Source: Arcticibacter svalbardensis MN12-7
GTDB lineage: Bacteria > Bacteroidota > Bacteroidia > Sphingobacteriales > Sphingobacteriaceae
NCBI RefSeq assembly: GCF_000403135.1
Contig: NZ_AQPN01000043.1
Coordinates: 62,001-126,000, forward strand
Direction of reading: 5' to 3'
Length of the DNA: 64,000 nucleotides
The translations under genes were made by a program, and so were the position numbers. Shown piece after piece: positions 1 through 9,238 of this stretch (the first letter of the stretch is position 1; the number at the start of each line of letters is the position of its first letter). The notes below the pieces were generated by a model. The model was not told the DNA's origin, did not search any database, and saw only the letters and a program-made list of their open reading frames with translations.

Positions 1-724
1 AAAAATCCATCACCCTGCTGCTCATCCGAAACCAATCATAATCCCAGCGCGAGTAAAGCTTTAGCGCTGGAGTAACAGAAAAATTCCCAATATTCCAGTC
101 TATAAACACAGGAATACTTTCGAAAGCAAACGCATTAAATAATAGCCTGTTCTTCAAAAAGCTCTCACAATGATACCGCAGTACCTCTATTTGTTCGGCA
201 CTAAACTGCTTTTTAAGCTTTGCAGTATCCAATTGTTTAATCAGCGTATTGATATCGGTGCTTAAGTTCTTTGAGGACTTAGGAAGCACCTTACTTACCC
301 TGGAACATGCCCGGTGAAAGCGACCAATCTGTTGTCCAAGTTTTCGAATCTGCTGCTCTTCTAAACGTTTAGGCAAGCGATTTTGTACCCTTGCCGGGTT
401 GTAAAACACCACCCAGGTATCCACCTTTCCTGTTTTATGATGATACGTGTACACCCGGTTATTCTTCAATAAAGACTTAGCTAATAAGTTTTCAAAAGGA
501 TACAACAGGTTATTTGCCAATGCATGTATGATCCGATGGTCCTCCTTAAAATGCTCATACTTACCAAAAAAAGACAGTTTGGCTATCACAATATCTTCAT
601 CCTCAAAAATAATCCGGAACACATGATTGGTAGAAACCATGGCACTTATGTCCTGGATCTTTACAATAGTTTTCGATGGATCATAATCTTTCCATGCCTT
701 TTTAATAATTCTGGAATAGTCCAT
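1..724 (-). CDS. APH-fold phosphotransferase-like protein, 3' end cut by the window edge
   Basis: An open minus-strand frame runs from an ATG at 724-722 to the left edge without a stop, giving 241 codons. The layout resembles aminoglycoside/choline-kinase-like phosphotransferases: an N-terminal lobe with VIAKLSFFGKYEHF, a middle segment with FHRACSRV, then a Brenner-like loop FIDWNIGNF followed by WDYDWF, which could be the metal-binding Asp region. The usual loop is HGDxxxxN; here D and N are kept but the His position is Phe, so activity or substrate may differ. It begins 17 bases after the stop of the glutamine-synthetase-like gene upstream, so the two are probably co-transcribed. A role linked to that ligase is inference. 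The substrate is unknown. Confidence 0.6.
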   Translation of the reverse strand, partial: MDYSRIIKKAWKDYDPSKTIVKIQDISAMVSTNHVFRIIFEDEDIVIAKLSFFGKYEHFKEDHRIIHALANNLLYPFENLLAKSLLKNNRVYTYHHKTGKVDTWVVFYNPARVQNRLPKRLEEQQIRKLGQQIGRFHRACSRVSKVLPKSSKNLSTDINTLIKQLDTAKLKKQFSAEQIEVLRYHCESFLKNRLLFNAFAFESIPVFIDWNIGNFSVTPALKLYSRWDYDWFRMSSRVMDF

Positions 725-741
725 GAATACGCTCTATCTAT

Positions 742-2100
742 TTATATACTTTCAAAATACCTTCTCAACTCCCAGTCACTTACATACTTACTATGTTCAT
801 TACACTCCCAGAAGCGGGTTTTGCTAAAATGATTAATAAAATCAACACCAAATAGTTCTGCAGGCAATGGCGACTTGTACATGATCGTCGTTGCCTCAAG
901 CAAACTAGATGGAAGCCGTTCTGCATTCATTTGCGCATAAGCATTTCCTTTAACCGAAGGAATATGAAGTGGTATTTTATTCGCAATTCCATACAGACCT
1001 GATGCCAAAGAAGCAGCCATGGCAAGGTAAGGATTAGTATCCGAACCAGGAATCCTCATTTCCAAACGAGTTAACGCATGATTCTGATTGATCACCCGTA
1101 ACGCTGTTGTGCGGTTTTCAACCCCCCAGCTTACCGTTGTCGGCGCCCATGCCCCTTCCACCAACCGTTTATAACTATTGATCGATGGCGCGTAAAAGGG
1201 CATAATATAAGGCATGCAATAAAGCTGTCCAGCCAGATAATGCTTAAATGTGTCACTCATTTTGTCCACATCCTGCTCATCATAGAACAAATTTTGCTTT
1301 TTGTCCCGATCCCATAAACTTTGATGAATATGGCCGCTGCAACCAGGAAGCGTTTCATTCCACTTGGCCATAAAAGAAGCTAGCAGACCGTGGTTGCTTG
1401 CAATCTCTTTTACCGACGACTTTAATAATAGCGCCTGATCCGCTGCCTCCAGCACTTCATTATGTATTATGGCAGCTTCATACACTCCCGGACCAGTTTC
1501 TGTATGCAATCCTTCGATAGGCACTTTAAACTTAGACAGCTGATTTGCCAGGTCATTATAAAACTCAAATTGCTGAGACGGCCGCAGAATGGAATAGCCC
1601 AACATTCCCGGACTCATTGTCTGCAGATTCCTGAAGTTTTTATCCACTATTGATTGTGCGTTCTCCTTAAAGTTGAACCACTCAAACTCCTGTGCAAACT
1701 CAGCATGAAAGCCCATTTCAGTACACTGCCTTCTGATTTTTTTCAATAGACTTCGAGGACATGCATAGAGCCCTTCTTCTTCCCCTTTACTAAAATCAGC
1801 GATAAAAAAAGGAATGTCATGCTGCCAGGGAATCGTACGGAAGGTAGAAAGATCTATAAAACAAGGTTTATCCGGATAACCGCTATGCCAGCCTGTTACC
1901 TCCAGATTAGTATTTAAAACATCTGCACTATCCCAACCGAATACAACATCACAAAAGCCATATCCAGTATCAAGACCCGCTATAAATTTATCTTTATGGA
2001 TTACCTTACCCCTCAATATGCCATCGATATCCGCAAATGCAAACTTTACATAATCCGCATTTTTATCTCTTAAATAGTCAATGATCTGGTGCTTATCCAT
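742..2100 (-). CDS. Glutamine synthetase family ligase (GSI-like fold)
   Basis: This 452-aa protein has the glutamine synthetase catalytic motifs: the Glu metal ligands in EFAQEFEWF, a His-rich SGHIHQSL segment, the ATP-binding NSYKRLVEGAWAP loop, and a C-terminal LEMRIPGSDTNPYLA stretch. The N-terminus (VKFAFADIDGILRGKVI) is the beta-grasp domain typical of class I-like relatives such as gamma-glutamylpolyamine synthetase and FluG-type proteins. A dedicated GSII-type synthetase lies directly upstream, so this copy more likely ligates glutamate to another amine than serves as the main ammonia-assimilating enzyme; that is inference. It starts at an ATG about 70 bases past the GSII terminator and is followed by the phosphotransferase-like gene. 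Confidence 0.8.
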   Translation of the reverse strand: MDKHQIIDYLRDKNADYVKFAFADIDGILRGKVIHKDKFIAGLDTGYGFCDVVFGWDSADVLNTNLEVTGWHSGYPDKPCFIDLSTFRTIPWQHDIPFFIADFSKGEEEGLYACPRSLLKKIRRQCTEMGFHAEFAQEFEWFNFKENAQSIVDKNFRNLQTMSPGMLGYSILRPSQQFEFYNDLANQLSKFKVPIEGLHTETGPGVYEAAIIHNEVLEAADQALLLKSSVKEIASNHGLLASFMAKWNETLPGCSGHIHQSLWDRDKKQNLFYDEQDVDKMSDTFKHYLAGQLYCMPYIMPFYAPSINSYKRLVEGAWAPTTVSWGVENRTTALRVINQNHALTRLEMRIPGSDTNPYLAMAASLASGLYGIANKIPLHIPSVKGNAYAQMNAERLPSSLLEATTIMYKSPLPAELFGVDFINHFSKTRFWECNEHSKYVSDWELRRYFESI

Positions 2101-2170
2101 TAAAATACGATTGAAAAAGTAAATTTCAGCTAATTAAACGGGAATAACTACTAAAGACAAAAAATCACAA

Positions 2171-2203
2171 AAAAAAACCCCTGAACGTGTCAGAGGTTTT
2201 TTT
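2171..2203 (-). terminator. Rho-independent terminator after glnII
   Basis: A 14-base arm AAAAAAACCCCTGA pairs with TCAGAGGTTTTTTT around a 5-base loop, with a single G-U pair. The A/T tracts on both sides make it functional in either direction, but the only gene pointing into it is the GSII gene, whose stop lies 15 bases upstream on the minus strand. Confidence 0.85.
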
Positions 2204-2218
2204 ATTTATAAAAGCTAA

Positions 2219-3229
2219 TTATACTTTAGCCGATTTTACTGTCTTAATAATAACAGCTGCAACTTTATAAGGATCTGCAGCAGAGTTTGGACGACGATCT
2301 TCTAAGTATCCGTTCCATCCCTTTTCTACTGTGTATAAAGGAATACGGATAGAAGCACCACGGTCAGATACACCGAAGCTAAAGTCTGTAATAGACGCAG
2401 TTTCATGTTTACCAGTTAAACGCAAGTGGTTATCAGCACCATATACAGCAATGTGTTCTTCAATCGCCGGACGGAATGCTTCACAGATAATATCGTAAGT
2501 TTCCTTGCTTCCAGCAGTTCTCAACGTAGTGTTAGAGAAGTTAGCATGCATACCTGATCCATTCCAATCTAAAGAACCAAGAGGTTTACAATGCCAGTTG
2601 ATAGAAACACCATAATCTTCACCAATTCTTTCTAATAAGTAACGGGCCATCCAGATTTGGTCACCAGCTTCTTTAGCGCCTTTTGCGAAAATCTGAAATT
2701 CCCATTGTCCTGCAGCAACTTCAGCATTAATACCTTCTACATTAAGACCAGCATCCAGACAAGCATCTAAATGTTCTTCTACGATCTCTCTTCCGAAAGC
2801 ATTCTGAGCACCTACTGAACAGTAGTAAGGACCTTGTGGGCTAGGATAACCTGCAGCCGGGAAACCAAGTGGTTTGCTTGTTTCAGGATCCCAAAGGAAA
2901 TACTCTTGTTCAAAACCGAACCAAAAGTCATTATCATCATCTTCAATTGTTGCACGACCATTAGAAGGATGAGGCTCATGAGTAGAAGTTAACACTTCAC
3001 ACATAACAAGATAAGCCTCTTTTCTTTGAGGATCAGGACAAATGAAAACTGGTTTCAAAACGCAATCAGATGAACCTCCTGGTGCCTGCTCGGTAGAAGA
3101 ACCGTCAAAGCTCCAATAAGGGCAATCTTCCAGTTTACCACTAAAATCCTTTTCAATTTTCGTTTTACTACGCAGGCTCTGTGTTGGTTTGTAACCATCA
3201 AGCCAGATGTACTCTAATTTTGTTGCCAT
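2219..3229 (-). CDS. Glutamine synthetase, type II (eukaryotic-like)
   Basis: This 336-aa protein makes glutamine from glutamate, ammonia and ATP and is probably the main ammonia-assimilating enzyme of the cell. The sequence matches the short GSII class: N-terminal beta-grasp with EYIWLDGY, then CPYWSFDGSSTEQAPGGSSD, the FGFEQEYFLWD metal-binding Glu pair, GPYYCSVGAQNAFGREIVEEH, NGSGMHANFS, and the C-terminal NGYLEDRRPNSAADPY. About 340 residues is normal for this class, and there is no GSI-type C-terminal adenylylation region. It sits alone between a strong terminator and a roughly 300-base upstream gap, consistent with its own promoter. Nitrogen regulation is expected, but I see no recognisable regulatory site. 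Confidence 0.93.
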   Translation of the reverse strand: MATKLEYIWLDGYKPTQSLRSKTKIEKDFSGKLEDCPYWSFDGSSTEQAPGGSSDCVLKPVFICPDPQRKEAYLVMCEVLTSTHEPHPSNGRATIEDDDNDFWFGFEQEYFLWDPETSKPLGFPAAGYPSPQGPYYCSVGAQNAFGREIVEEHLDACLDAGLNVEGINAEVAAGQWEFQIFAKGAKEAGDQIWMARYLLERIGEDYGVSINWHCKPLGSLDWNGSGMHANFSNTTLRTAGSKETYDIICEAFRPAIEEHIAVYGADNHLRLTGKHETASITDFSFGVSDRGASIRIPLYTVEKGWNGYLEDRRPNSAADPYKVAAVIIKTVKSAKV

Positions 3230-3492
3230 TTTTGAATATATCGCTAAAATTTACCTTAAATAATATGTTATTGTGTTTATTTTCTAAACTGAAATTCGAA
3301 TCTACATTTTTATTTCTATTATTTGCAAAACTTTACCACTTTTTTTAAAAATAAATCAAGTATTTTTAACAATACCCCTATATGTCATATTTAATCGAAT
3401 TCCGCGAACCCAATAACAATTCTCCCTTCTAAAAATAAAGAATCACCATAAAAATAAGAAGCTAAACCCTAAATAAAAAAACAAAATCGCAT
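3230..3492. other. Intergenic region upstream of the GSII gene
   Basis: About 300 AT-rich bases separate the GSII start from the end of the suf operon. The stretch must hold the GSII promoter, but no clear TAnnTTTG element is visible on the minus strand. I find no open frame, RNA structure or repeat in it beyond the suf terminator listed separately. Confidence 0.5.
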
Positions 3493-3519
3493 AAAAAAAC
3501 CCTCTTTAAACAAGAGGGT
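3493..3519 (-). terminator. Rho-independent terminator of the suf operon
   Basis: On the minus strand, ACCCTCTT and AAGAGGGT form a perfect 8-bp stem followed directly by a run of seven T. It lies 18 bases after the sufT stop, as expected for the end of the six-gene operon. Confidence 0.85.
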
Positions 3520-3536
3520 CGAGTAAATTGTAAACC

Positions 3537-3857
3537 TTATAAAAATCCGAGCTCCAATTTGGCTTCTTCGCTCATCATCTCTCTATCCCATGGCGGATCA
3601 AATGTAATTTCTACCCTCACCTCCTTAACTCCTTCTATCACAGAAAGTCCGCGCTCCACATCCTGTAAGATCTGATCGGCAACCGGACAGCCCGGAGCAG
3701 TAAGAGTCATAATTATTTTAATGATTCCATTCGTATAGGTAATCAACTCATAGATCAGGCCCAGTTCATAGATATCCACAGGAAGTTCCGGATCAAAGAT
3801 CGTTTTAAGTCTTTCAATTACCTTATCCTGTATTCCCGCTGCATCATTTATTATCAT
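3537..3857 (-). CDS. sufT: SufT-like Fe-S assembly factor (MIP18/DUF59 family)
   Basis: This 106-aa protein is a single DUF59 (MIP18) domain: IFDPELPVDIYELGLIYEL, the conserved Cys in TLTAPGCPVADQI, and VEITFDPPWDREMMSEEA near the C-terminus. Members of this family act in late [Fe-S] cluster maturation or delivery, in the cytoplasm. It is the last gene of the suf operon, four bases after sufE, and directly before the operon terminator, which strongly supports this role over the other DUF59 proteins acting in phenylacetate degradation. No client protein can be named from the sequence. Confidence 0.88.
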   Translation of the reverse strand: MIINDAAGIQDKVIERLKTIFDPELPVDIYELGLIYELITYTNGIIKIIMTLTAPGCPVADQILQDVERGLSVIEGVKEVRVEITFDPPWDREMMSEEAKLELGFL

Positions 3858-3861
3858 TTCA

Positions 3862-4284
3862 TCAGGCTTTTAAAGAATTGTAGGCATGCGCATACAACTT
3901 AATTTGTTTCAACATGGAAAGCAATCCATTCGAACGTGTTGGTGATAGATGTTCCTGCAAACCAATCCGATCTATAAAATACACATCAGCTGCTACAATT
4001 TCAGCTGGAGTATACCCTGACAATACCTGCACTACCAGGTTAACTAACCCTTTTGAGATTATCGCATCACTGTCAGCAGTAAAAAACACCTTACCCTCTC
4101 TTATTTCCGGATAAAGCCATACTCTGGACTGACATCCCTTAATCAGATATTGATCCTGTTTATATTTATCATCAATTATAGGTAGTTCCTTAGCAGATGT
4201 GATGATATATTCGTATTTATCAATCCAGTCTGTCAGGAATTCAAACTCTTCTACAAGTTCATCCTGCTTCTCATTTATAGTCAT
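3862..4284 (-). CDS. sufE: SufE cysteine desulfuration protein
   Basis: This 140-aa SufE accepts persulfide sulfur from SufS and passes it to the SufBCD scaffold. The conserved IKGCQSRVW motif carries the acceptor cysteine, and the C-terminal GLQEHLSPTRSNGLLSML segment is typical of the family. Length matches SufE. It lies six bases after the sufS stop and four before sufT, so translation is probably coupled. No CsdE-type partner is present, which supports the SufE rather than CsdE assignment. Confidence 0.93.
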   Translation of the reverse strand: MTINEKQDELVEEFEFLTDWIDKYEYIITSAKELPIIDDKYKQDQYLIKGCQSRVWLYPEIREGKVFFTADSDAIISKGLVNLVVQVLSGYTPAEIVAADVYFIDRIGLQEHLSPTRSNGLLSMLKQIKLYAHAYNSLKA

Positions 4285-4290
4285 TAATCC

Positions 4291-5544
4291 TTAAATTAAA
4301 ATAGTTAATGCCCTTTTTAAACTAGTTATAAAGACATCTATTTCCTCTTTGGTGTTGTATACCGCAAAAGAGATCCGCAATGTGCCAGGAATCTCAAAGA
4401 AATCCATAACCGGTTGTGTACAATGATGACCGGTCCGAACGGCTATACCCATTTTATCAAGCAAAACCCCGATATCATAGGAATGAGCACCATCTACAAC
4501 CAGTGAAATAGCACCTGAACGATGTGCAGCCGTACCAATAATACGAACACCTTGAATAAAAGACAATTGCTTTAAAGCATATTGATACAATTCCCTTTCA
4601 AATCGCTCAATATTTTCCAGCCCGATTTCATTAATAAAATCAATGGCTGTATTCAACGTGATAGCCGCTTCAATATTGGGGGTGCCTGCCTCAAACTTAA
4701 AAGGCAGATCATTATATTCCGTAACTTCAAAAGTAACAGACTTAATCATATCACCTCCACCCTGATAAGGCGGAAGTTTATTGAGCCACTCTTCTTTACC
4801 GTACAGAACCCCAATCCCTGTAGGGCCATACATTTTATGTCCCGAGAAAACCAAAAAGTCACAATCCAGATCCTGAACATCCACTTTGGTATGTTGTACC
4901 GCTTGTGCTGCATCTAATAAAACAGGAATATTTTTGGCATGCGCAATCTTAATAATTTCAGCCACCGGGTTAACTGTACCCAAACTGTTCGAAACCATCG
5001 TTACCGCAACAATCTTCACATGATCATCCAACAGACGCTCAAATTCATCCATCAGCAGCTCACCAGATTCATTCATCGGAATCACCTTCAGTGTTGCTCC
5101 TCTTTTTCCGCAGATAATCTGCCAGGGAACAATATTAGAATGATGTTCCATAGCCGAAATCAACACCGTATCACCAGGATTCAAATAGGAATATCCAAAC
5201 GTATCCGCAATGAGGTTGATGCCATCCGTAGTACCCTTTGTAAAGATAACTTCATATGCATGAGGCGCATTGATAAAAGCAGCCACACTATTTCGTGTCA
5301 CTTCGTAAGCTTCAGTAGCCTCCTGACTTAAATAATGAACTCCCCTGTGGATATTACTATTTATCGTAGAATAATAAGCAGTAATAGCCTCAATAACAGC
5401 ATTAGGCTTCTGTGTAGTAGCCGCATTATCAAAGTACACCAGCGGTTTCCCGTACACAGATTGATGTAAAGCAGGAAATTGATTCCGTATCGGCTCTCCC
5501 CTATATATAAATGCAGTTTCTAGCTGATCTGTAATTGCTTCCAT
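4291..5544 (-). CDS. sufS: Cysteine desulfurase SufS
   Basis: This 417-aa PLP enzyme (class V fold, NifS group II) takes sulfur from cysteine, leaving alanine, and feeds SufE. Visible signatures are FDNAATTQKP near the N-terminus, the PLP lysine in FSGHKMYGPTGIGVLYG, and the catalytic cysteine in VRTGHHCTQPVM, with the short loop typical of group II enzymes. Its place between sufD and sufE fixes it as SufS rather than a selenocysteine lyase or IscS. Confidence 0.95.
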   Translation of the reverse strand: MEAITDQLETAFIYRGEPIRNQFPALHQSVYGKPLVYFDNAATTQKPNAVIEAITAYYSTINSNIHRGVHYLSQEATEAYEVTRNSVAAFINAPHAYEVIFTKGTTDGINLIADTFGYSYLNPGDTVLISAMEHHSNIVPWQIICGKRGATLKVIPMNESGELLMDEFERLLDDHVKIVAVTMVSNSLGTVNPVAEIIKIAHAKNIPVLLDAAQAVQHTKVDVQDLDCDFLVFSGHKMYGPTGIGVLYGKEEWLNKLPPYQGGGDMIKSVTFEVTEYNDLPFKFEAGTPNIEAAITLNTAIDFINEIGLENIERFERELYQYALKQLSFIQGVRIIGTAAHRSGAISLVVDGAHSYDIGVLLDKMGIAVRTGHHCTQPVMDFFEIPGTLRISFAVYNTKEEIDVFITSLKRALTILI

Positions 5545-5572
5545 AAATTCTTAAATAACCTTTTACAAATTC

Positions 5573-6898
5573 CTAAGCTACTGTAAGATTCTCTGTATTC
5601 AGTTTTTTGTTCAATAAATCGGATACATAATCCTGCAGCGACTCAATTTTTATCTTTGAAATCACGTCAAATATAAACGATTGCATAATCAGCTTCCTTG
5701 CTGCCTCTTCTCCAATACCACGGGTCTGCAGATAAAACAAAGCATCCTCATTCATCTGACCTATTGTTGATCCATGTGAACATTTCACATCATCAGCAAA
5801 TATTTCCAACTGAGGTTTACTGTTTACAGTAGCCTGATCACTCAGCAAAAGATTATTATTCTGCTGAAAAGCATTGGTTTTTTGAGCATCGGGACGCACA
5901 AATACTTTACCATTAAATACAGCGTGAGAAGTATCAAGCAAAATTCCCTTATATACTTCGTTCGTATTACAATTAGGCGACTGATGATCTACCAACGTAT
6001 GATTGTCAACATGTTGGTCACCAGTCAATATATAAGCGCCTATTAAATTAGTTTCCGTACCTACATCTTTCAATTGAAAGTTAAGGTCGTTTCTTAATAA
6101 AGTAACATCGCTCAGCGCAATATTTGAATTATTCAGCACACTGTTCCTGTATTGAAAAACCTCTCTATGTTGCACAAAATAGGCATTTTCAGGAAGCGTG
6201 TTGATCATGTGCGTATTCAGGATTGCTGATTCGTGAATCTCCTGTTCGCATACATAACTCACAAAAAGCGGATGTACTAATGAATCAGAATGAAAAGTTT
6301 CAATTATAGTGGCTTCACTATGTTTTTCAGCAATTACCAGCATCCTGTAAGGCACAAATTCAGCGATATCATTCACTGTAAATACGTGGGATACATGAAT
6401 TGGTTTTTCAACAATCGCATGAGCAGCTATTTCCAAAACACTGACTTCTGTAAAGAAAGCCGTGTTTAATGCCAGCATCGGGGCATCATCTTCAGTTGCC
6501 AGCGTAGAGATCTTATCCTCGAACCTGATTTCAGCCATGGTTGCCTGGGTATCATAAAAGGTAATGCCTTCAGGCAAAACATCCGAAAGTTCCGGAGCAA
6601 ACCGACCATTCACCAATACCAAATGGACCGCGTCTAAAGAGTGAATCCGGTTGGTGTTAATTAAAGAATGATCATGTTCAATCATTAATTGCAGCTCATC
6701 TTTCAGCGCAGCAGCTAAGCTGGTAAACTTCCACTCTTCATACTTGCGGGTAGGGAAACCTAACTCCTTAAATATAGAGAAAGCTTCATTCCGTTTTTCT
6801 GTCAAATTTGCTGATTCAATATATGTTAAAGCAGCCTGCTTTTTATCAAAGCTGTCTACTAAGTATTTATAAAAATTATTATACAGTCCCTGTTTCAT
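5573..6898 (-). CDS. sufD: Fe-S cluster scaffold subunit SufD
   Basis: This 441-aa SufD forms the SufBC2D scaffold on which [Fe-S] clusters are built. The C-terminal half has the SufBD beta-helix core, including [53 protein letters not shown] and the closing [16 protein letters not shown]. The start overlaps the sufC stop by 20 bases; no later Met fits the family N-terminus, so the overlap is accepted and implies coupled translation. Confidence 0.94.
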   Translation of the reverse strand: MKQGLYNNFYKYLVDSFDKKQAALTYIESANLTEKRNEAFSIFKELGFPTRKYEEWKFTSLAAALKDELQLMIEHDHSLINTNRIHSLDAVHLVLVNGRFAPELSDVLPEGITFYDTQATMAEIRFEDKISTLATEDDAPMLALNTAFFTEVSVLEIAAHAIVEKPIHVSHVFTVNDIAEFVPYRMLVIAEKHSEATIIETFHSDSLVHPLFVSYVCEQEIHESAILNTHMINTLPENAYFVQHREVFQYRNSVLNNSNIALSDVTLLRNDLNFQLKDVGTETNLIGAYILTGDQHVDNHTLVDHQSPNCNTNEVYKGILLDTSHAVFNGKVFVRPDAQKTNAFQQNNNLLLSDQATVNSKPQLEIFADDVKCSHGSTIGQMNEDALFYLQTRGIGEEAARKLIMQSFIFDVISKIKIESLQDYVSDLLNKKLNTENLTVA

Positions 6899-7637
6899 GT
6901 TGTGTTATCCAGTCATACCCTTTTTCCTCAAGTTCCTGCGCTAATTCCTTAGTGCCCGATTTAATAATGCGTCCATCGTATAAAATATGAACAAAATCAG
7001 GAATAATGTAATCAAGCAAACGCTGGTAATGAGTAATAATAACAAAAGCATTATTTTCAGTACGCAATTTATTTACACCACTTGCCACGATCCGTAGTGC
7101 GTCAATATCCAATCCTGAATCTGTTTCATCCAGGATAGCCAGTTTAGGATCAAGCATGGCTAACTGCAATATTTCATTCCTTTTCTTTTCACCACCGGAG
7201 AATCCTTCATTCAAAGAGCGGTTCACCAAAGATGATTTCAATTCTACAAGCTCTTGTTTATCTTTTAAAAGCTTCAGAAACTCTTTAGAAGTCAATTCAG
7301 GTAATCCTCTATGGGAACGAATTTCAGTAATCGCTGTTTTAAGAAAGTTGATATTAGATACCCCGGGTATTTCTACCGGATACTGGAAAGCCAAAAACAA
7401 TCCTTCTCTTGCTCTTTCTTCAGGAGCCATATCCAAAAGATCCTTTCCATCCAGAAAAGCTGTTCCTTCAGTCACTTCATATTCGGGCTTTCCAGCTAAA
7501 ACAGAAGCCAAAGTACTTTTACCTGATCCATTAGGACCCATTATAGCGTGAATTTCTCCCGCATTTACCTTAAGATCAATCCCCTTCAGGATTTGTTTTC
7601 CTTCAATCGATGAATGAAGATTCGTTATATTAAGCAT
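6879..7637 (-). CDS. sufC: Fe-S assembly ATPase SufC
   Basis: This ABC-type ATPase (252 aa with the chosen start) powers the SufBCD scaffold. Walker A is GPNGSGKST, the signature is [13 protein letters not shown], and Walker B is [12 protein letters not shown], followed by the H-loop IITHY. The frame is open upstream to 7694, but that longer start would overlap sufB by 32 bases and add a 19-residue tail not found in SufC. The Met at 7637 ([10 protein letters not shown]) matches the family start and leaves a 25-base gap after sufB. Confidence 0.94.
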   Translation of the reverse strand: MLNITNLHSSIEGKQILKGIDLKVNAGEIHAIMGPNGSGKSTLASVLAGKPEYEVTEGTAFLDGKDLLDMAPEERAREGLFLAFQYPVEIPGVSNINFLKTAITEIRSHRGLPELTSKEFLKLLKDKQELVELKSSLVNRSLNEGFSGGEKKRNEILQLAMLDPKLAILDETDSGLDIDALRIVASGVNKLRTENNAFVIITHYQRLLDYIIPDFVHILYDGRIIKSGTKELAQELEEKGYDWITQHETGTV

Positions 7638-7662
7638 GTTTTTGTCCAAATTAACAATAAAA

Positions 7663-9105
7663 CTATCCAACACTTCCGTCAAGTGAGATAGCAAGTAATT
7701 TTTGTGCCTCTACAGCAAATTCCATCGGAAGTTTATTCAGCACCTCCCTGGCGTAACCATTCACGATCAAAGCTACTGCTTTCTCATTATCAATTCCACG
7801 TTGGTTCAGATAGAAAATCTGATCTTCAGCAATCTTGGAAGTAGTAGCCTCATGTTCCACAATGGAGCTGCTGTTTTTCCCTTCAATATAAGGGAAAGTA
7901 TGCGCACCGCATTTATCACCGATCAGCAGGGAATCGCACTGCGTAAAGTTACGTGAATTTGTTGCGCCCGCATTAATGGACACTAAACCACGGTAACTGT
8001 TATGACTATGTCCGGCTGAAATTCCTTTGGAAATGATCCGGCTCCGGGTATTCTTGCCCAAGTGGATCATCTTCGTTCCTGTATCTGCAATCTGCCTGTT
8101 GCGGGTTAGCGCTACAGAATAGAATTCTCCTGAAGAATGATCACCCTTCAAAATCACACTTGGATATTTCCAGGTAATGGCAGAGCCTGTTTCTACCTGA
8201 GTCCAGGAAATTTTTGAATTTCTTCCTTTAGCAATTGCCCGTTTGGTTACGAAGTTATATACCCCTCCCTTACCATCTTTATCACCGGGATACCAGTTTT
8301 GTACGGTTGAATATTTTATCTCTGCATCATCAAGTGCAATAAGTTCTACTACCGCAGCATGTAACTGATTTTCATCACGCCTTGGTGCTGTACATCCTTC
8401 CAGGTAACTCACATAACTGCCTTCATCAGCAATTAGCAAGGTACGCTCGAACTGACCACTGTTCATGGCGTTGATACGGAAATAAGTAGAAAGTTCCATC
8501 GGACAACGTACACCCTTAGGGATGTAAGCAAATGATCCGTCGGAAAACACAGCGGCATTAAGTGCTGCAAACAAATTATCGGTAGCAGGAACTACGGTTC
8601 CTAAGTATTTCTTAACCAGTTCGGGATGATTTTGAACCGCTTCACCGAAGGAACAAAAGATTACCCCTATTTCGGCCAGTTTGCCTTTAAATGAGGTACC
8701 TACGGAAACACTGTCGAAAACGACATCAACGGCTACCCCGGAAAGCATCTTCTGCTCATCAAGAGAGATTCCCAGTTTAGCGAAAGTTTCTAGCAACTCA
8801 GGATCAACTTCATCCAGACTTGCCAAAGCCTTTTTCTTAGGCGCAGCATAATAGGAAATATCCTGAAAATTCAAATCAGGAAAATTAAAGTTCTGCCAGT
8901 CTGGTGTCTCCATTGTCAAAAAGTGCTTTAACGCTTTCAGACGATATTCCAATAACCAAACCGGTTCATTCTTCTTAGCTGAAATGAATCGCACCGTATC
9001 TTCATTCAAACCCGGAGGTAAAATCTCCGTATCTATATTAGTAGAAAACCCGTACTCGTATTCACTATTCGCAAGTTCTTCTAATAACTCTTGGTCTTTA
9101 CTCAT
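7663..9105 (-). CDS. sufB: Fe-S cluster scaffold subunit SufB
   Basis: This 480-aa protein is the first gene of the suf operon and the main cluster-building subunit. Family motifs include [20 protein letters not shown], the Cys in [40 protein letters not shown], the [19 protein letters not shown] stretch near the C-terminus, and [16 protein letters not shown]. The length matches bacterial SufB. It is transcribed away from the sufR-like gene across a 133-base region that contains a palindrome and a likely promoter. Confidence 0.96.
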   Translation of the reverse strand: MSKDQELLEELANSEYEYGFSTNIDTEILPPGLNEDTVRFISAKKNEPVWLLEYRLKALKHFLTMETPDWQNFNFPDLNFQDISYYAAPKKKALASLDEVDPELLETFAKLGISLDEQKMLSGVAVDVVFDSVSVGTSFKGKLAEIGVIFCSFGEAVQNHPELVKKYLGTVVPATDNLFAALNAAVFSDGSFAYIPKGVRCPMELSTYFRINAMNSGQFERTLLIADEGSYVSYLEGCTAPRRDENQLHAAVVELIALDDAEIKYSTVQNWYPGDKDGKGGVYNFVTKRAIAKGRNSKISWTQVETGSAITWKYPSVILKGDHSSGEFYSVALTRNRQIADTGTKMIHLGKNTRSRIISKGISAGHSHNSYRGLVSINAGATNSRNFTQCDSLLIGDKCGAHTFPYIEGKNSSSIVEHEATTSKIAEDQIFYLNQRGIDNEKAVALIVNGYAREVLNKLPMEFAVEAQKLLAISLDGSVG

Positions 9106-9172
9106 CGTTCAAATTAATTAAACCTATATTTTATTTATCAGGAAATCGCAACCTGCATTCCATTTTAAAAAT

Positions 9173-9206
9173 TTTGTCTTTATTAATTACAAAGTTACTA
9201 CTTTTG
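9173..9206 (+). promoter_or_regulatory. Putative sufR promoter (-33/-7)
   Basis: TTTG at 9173-9176 and TACTTTTG at 9199-9206 match the Bacteroidota consensus, with a 22-base spacer (slightly long). The -7 box lies inside the palindrome, and transcription would start about 25 bases before the sufR ATG at 9239, so autorepression is likely. Confidence 0.5.
9190..9197 (-). promoter_or_regulatory. Putative -7 element of the suf operon promoter
   Basis: On the minus strand TAACTTTG matches the Bacteroidota -7 consensus TAnnTTTG, 85 bases upstream of the sufB start. A good -33 TTTG at the standard spacing is not evident. Its first three bases overlap the left arm of the 9195-9220 palindrome, which would suit repression by SufR. 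Confidence 0.5.
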
Positions 9207-9220
9207 CATTAAACAAGTAA
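9195..9220. promoter_or_regulatory. Putative SufR operator palindrome
   Basis: TTACTACTTT and AAACAAGTAA form an inverted repeat with 8 of 10 matching positions around a 6-base centre. It sits between sufB and sufR and overlaps both putative -7 boxes. SufR proteins elsewhere bind inverted repeats between these genes; the exact sequence here is not the cyanobacterial CAAC-N6-GTTG site, so the assignment rests on position and symmetry. Confidence 0.5.
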
Positions 9221-9238
9221 AAACTTGGAAAAATAATT

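Noticed and set aside
524-832. Plus-strand ORF of 102 codons at the left end
   Set aside because: It lies antisense to the phosphotransferase-like frame and the end of the GS-like gene, both of which have recognisable motifs; its own product has none.
6879-7694. Longer sufC start at 7694
   Set aside because: It would overlap sufB by 32 bases and add residues not typical of SufC; the Met at 7637 matches the family.
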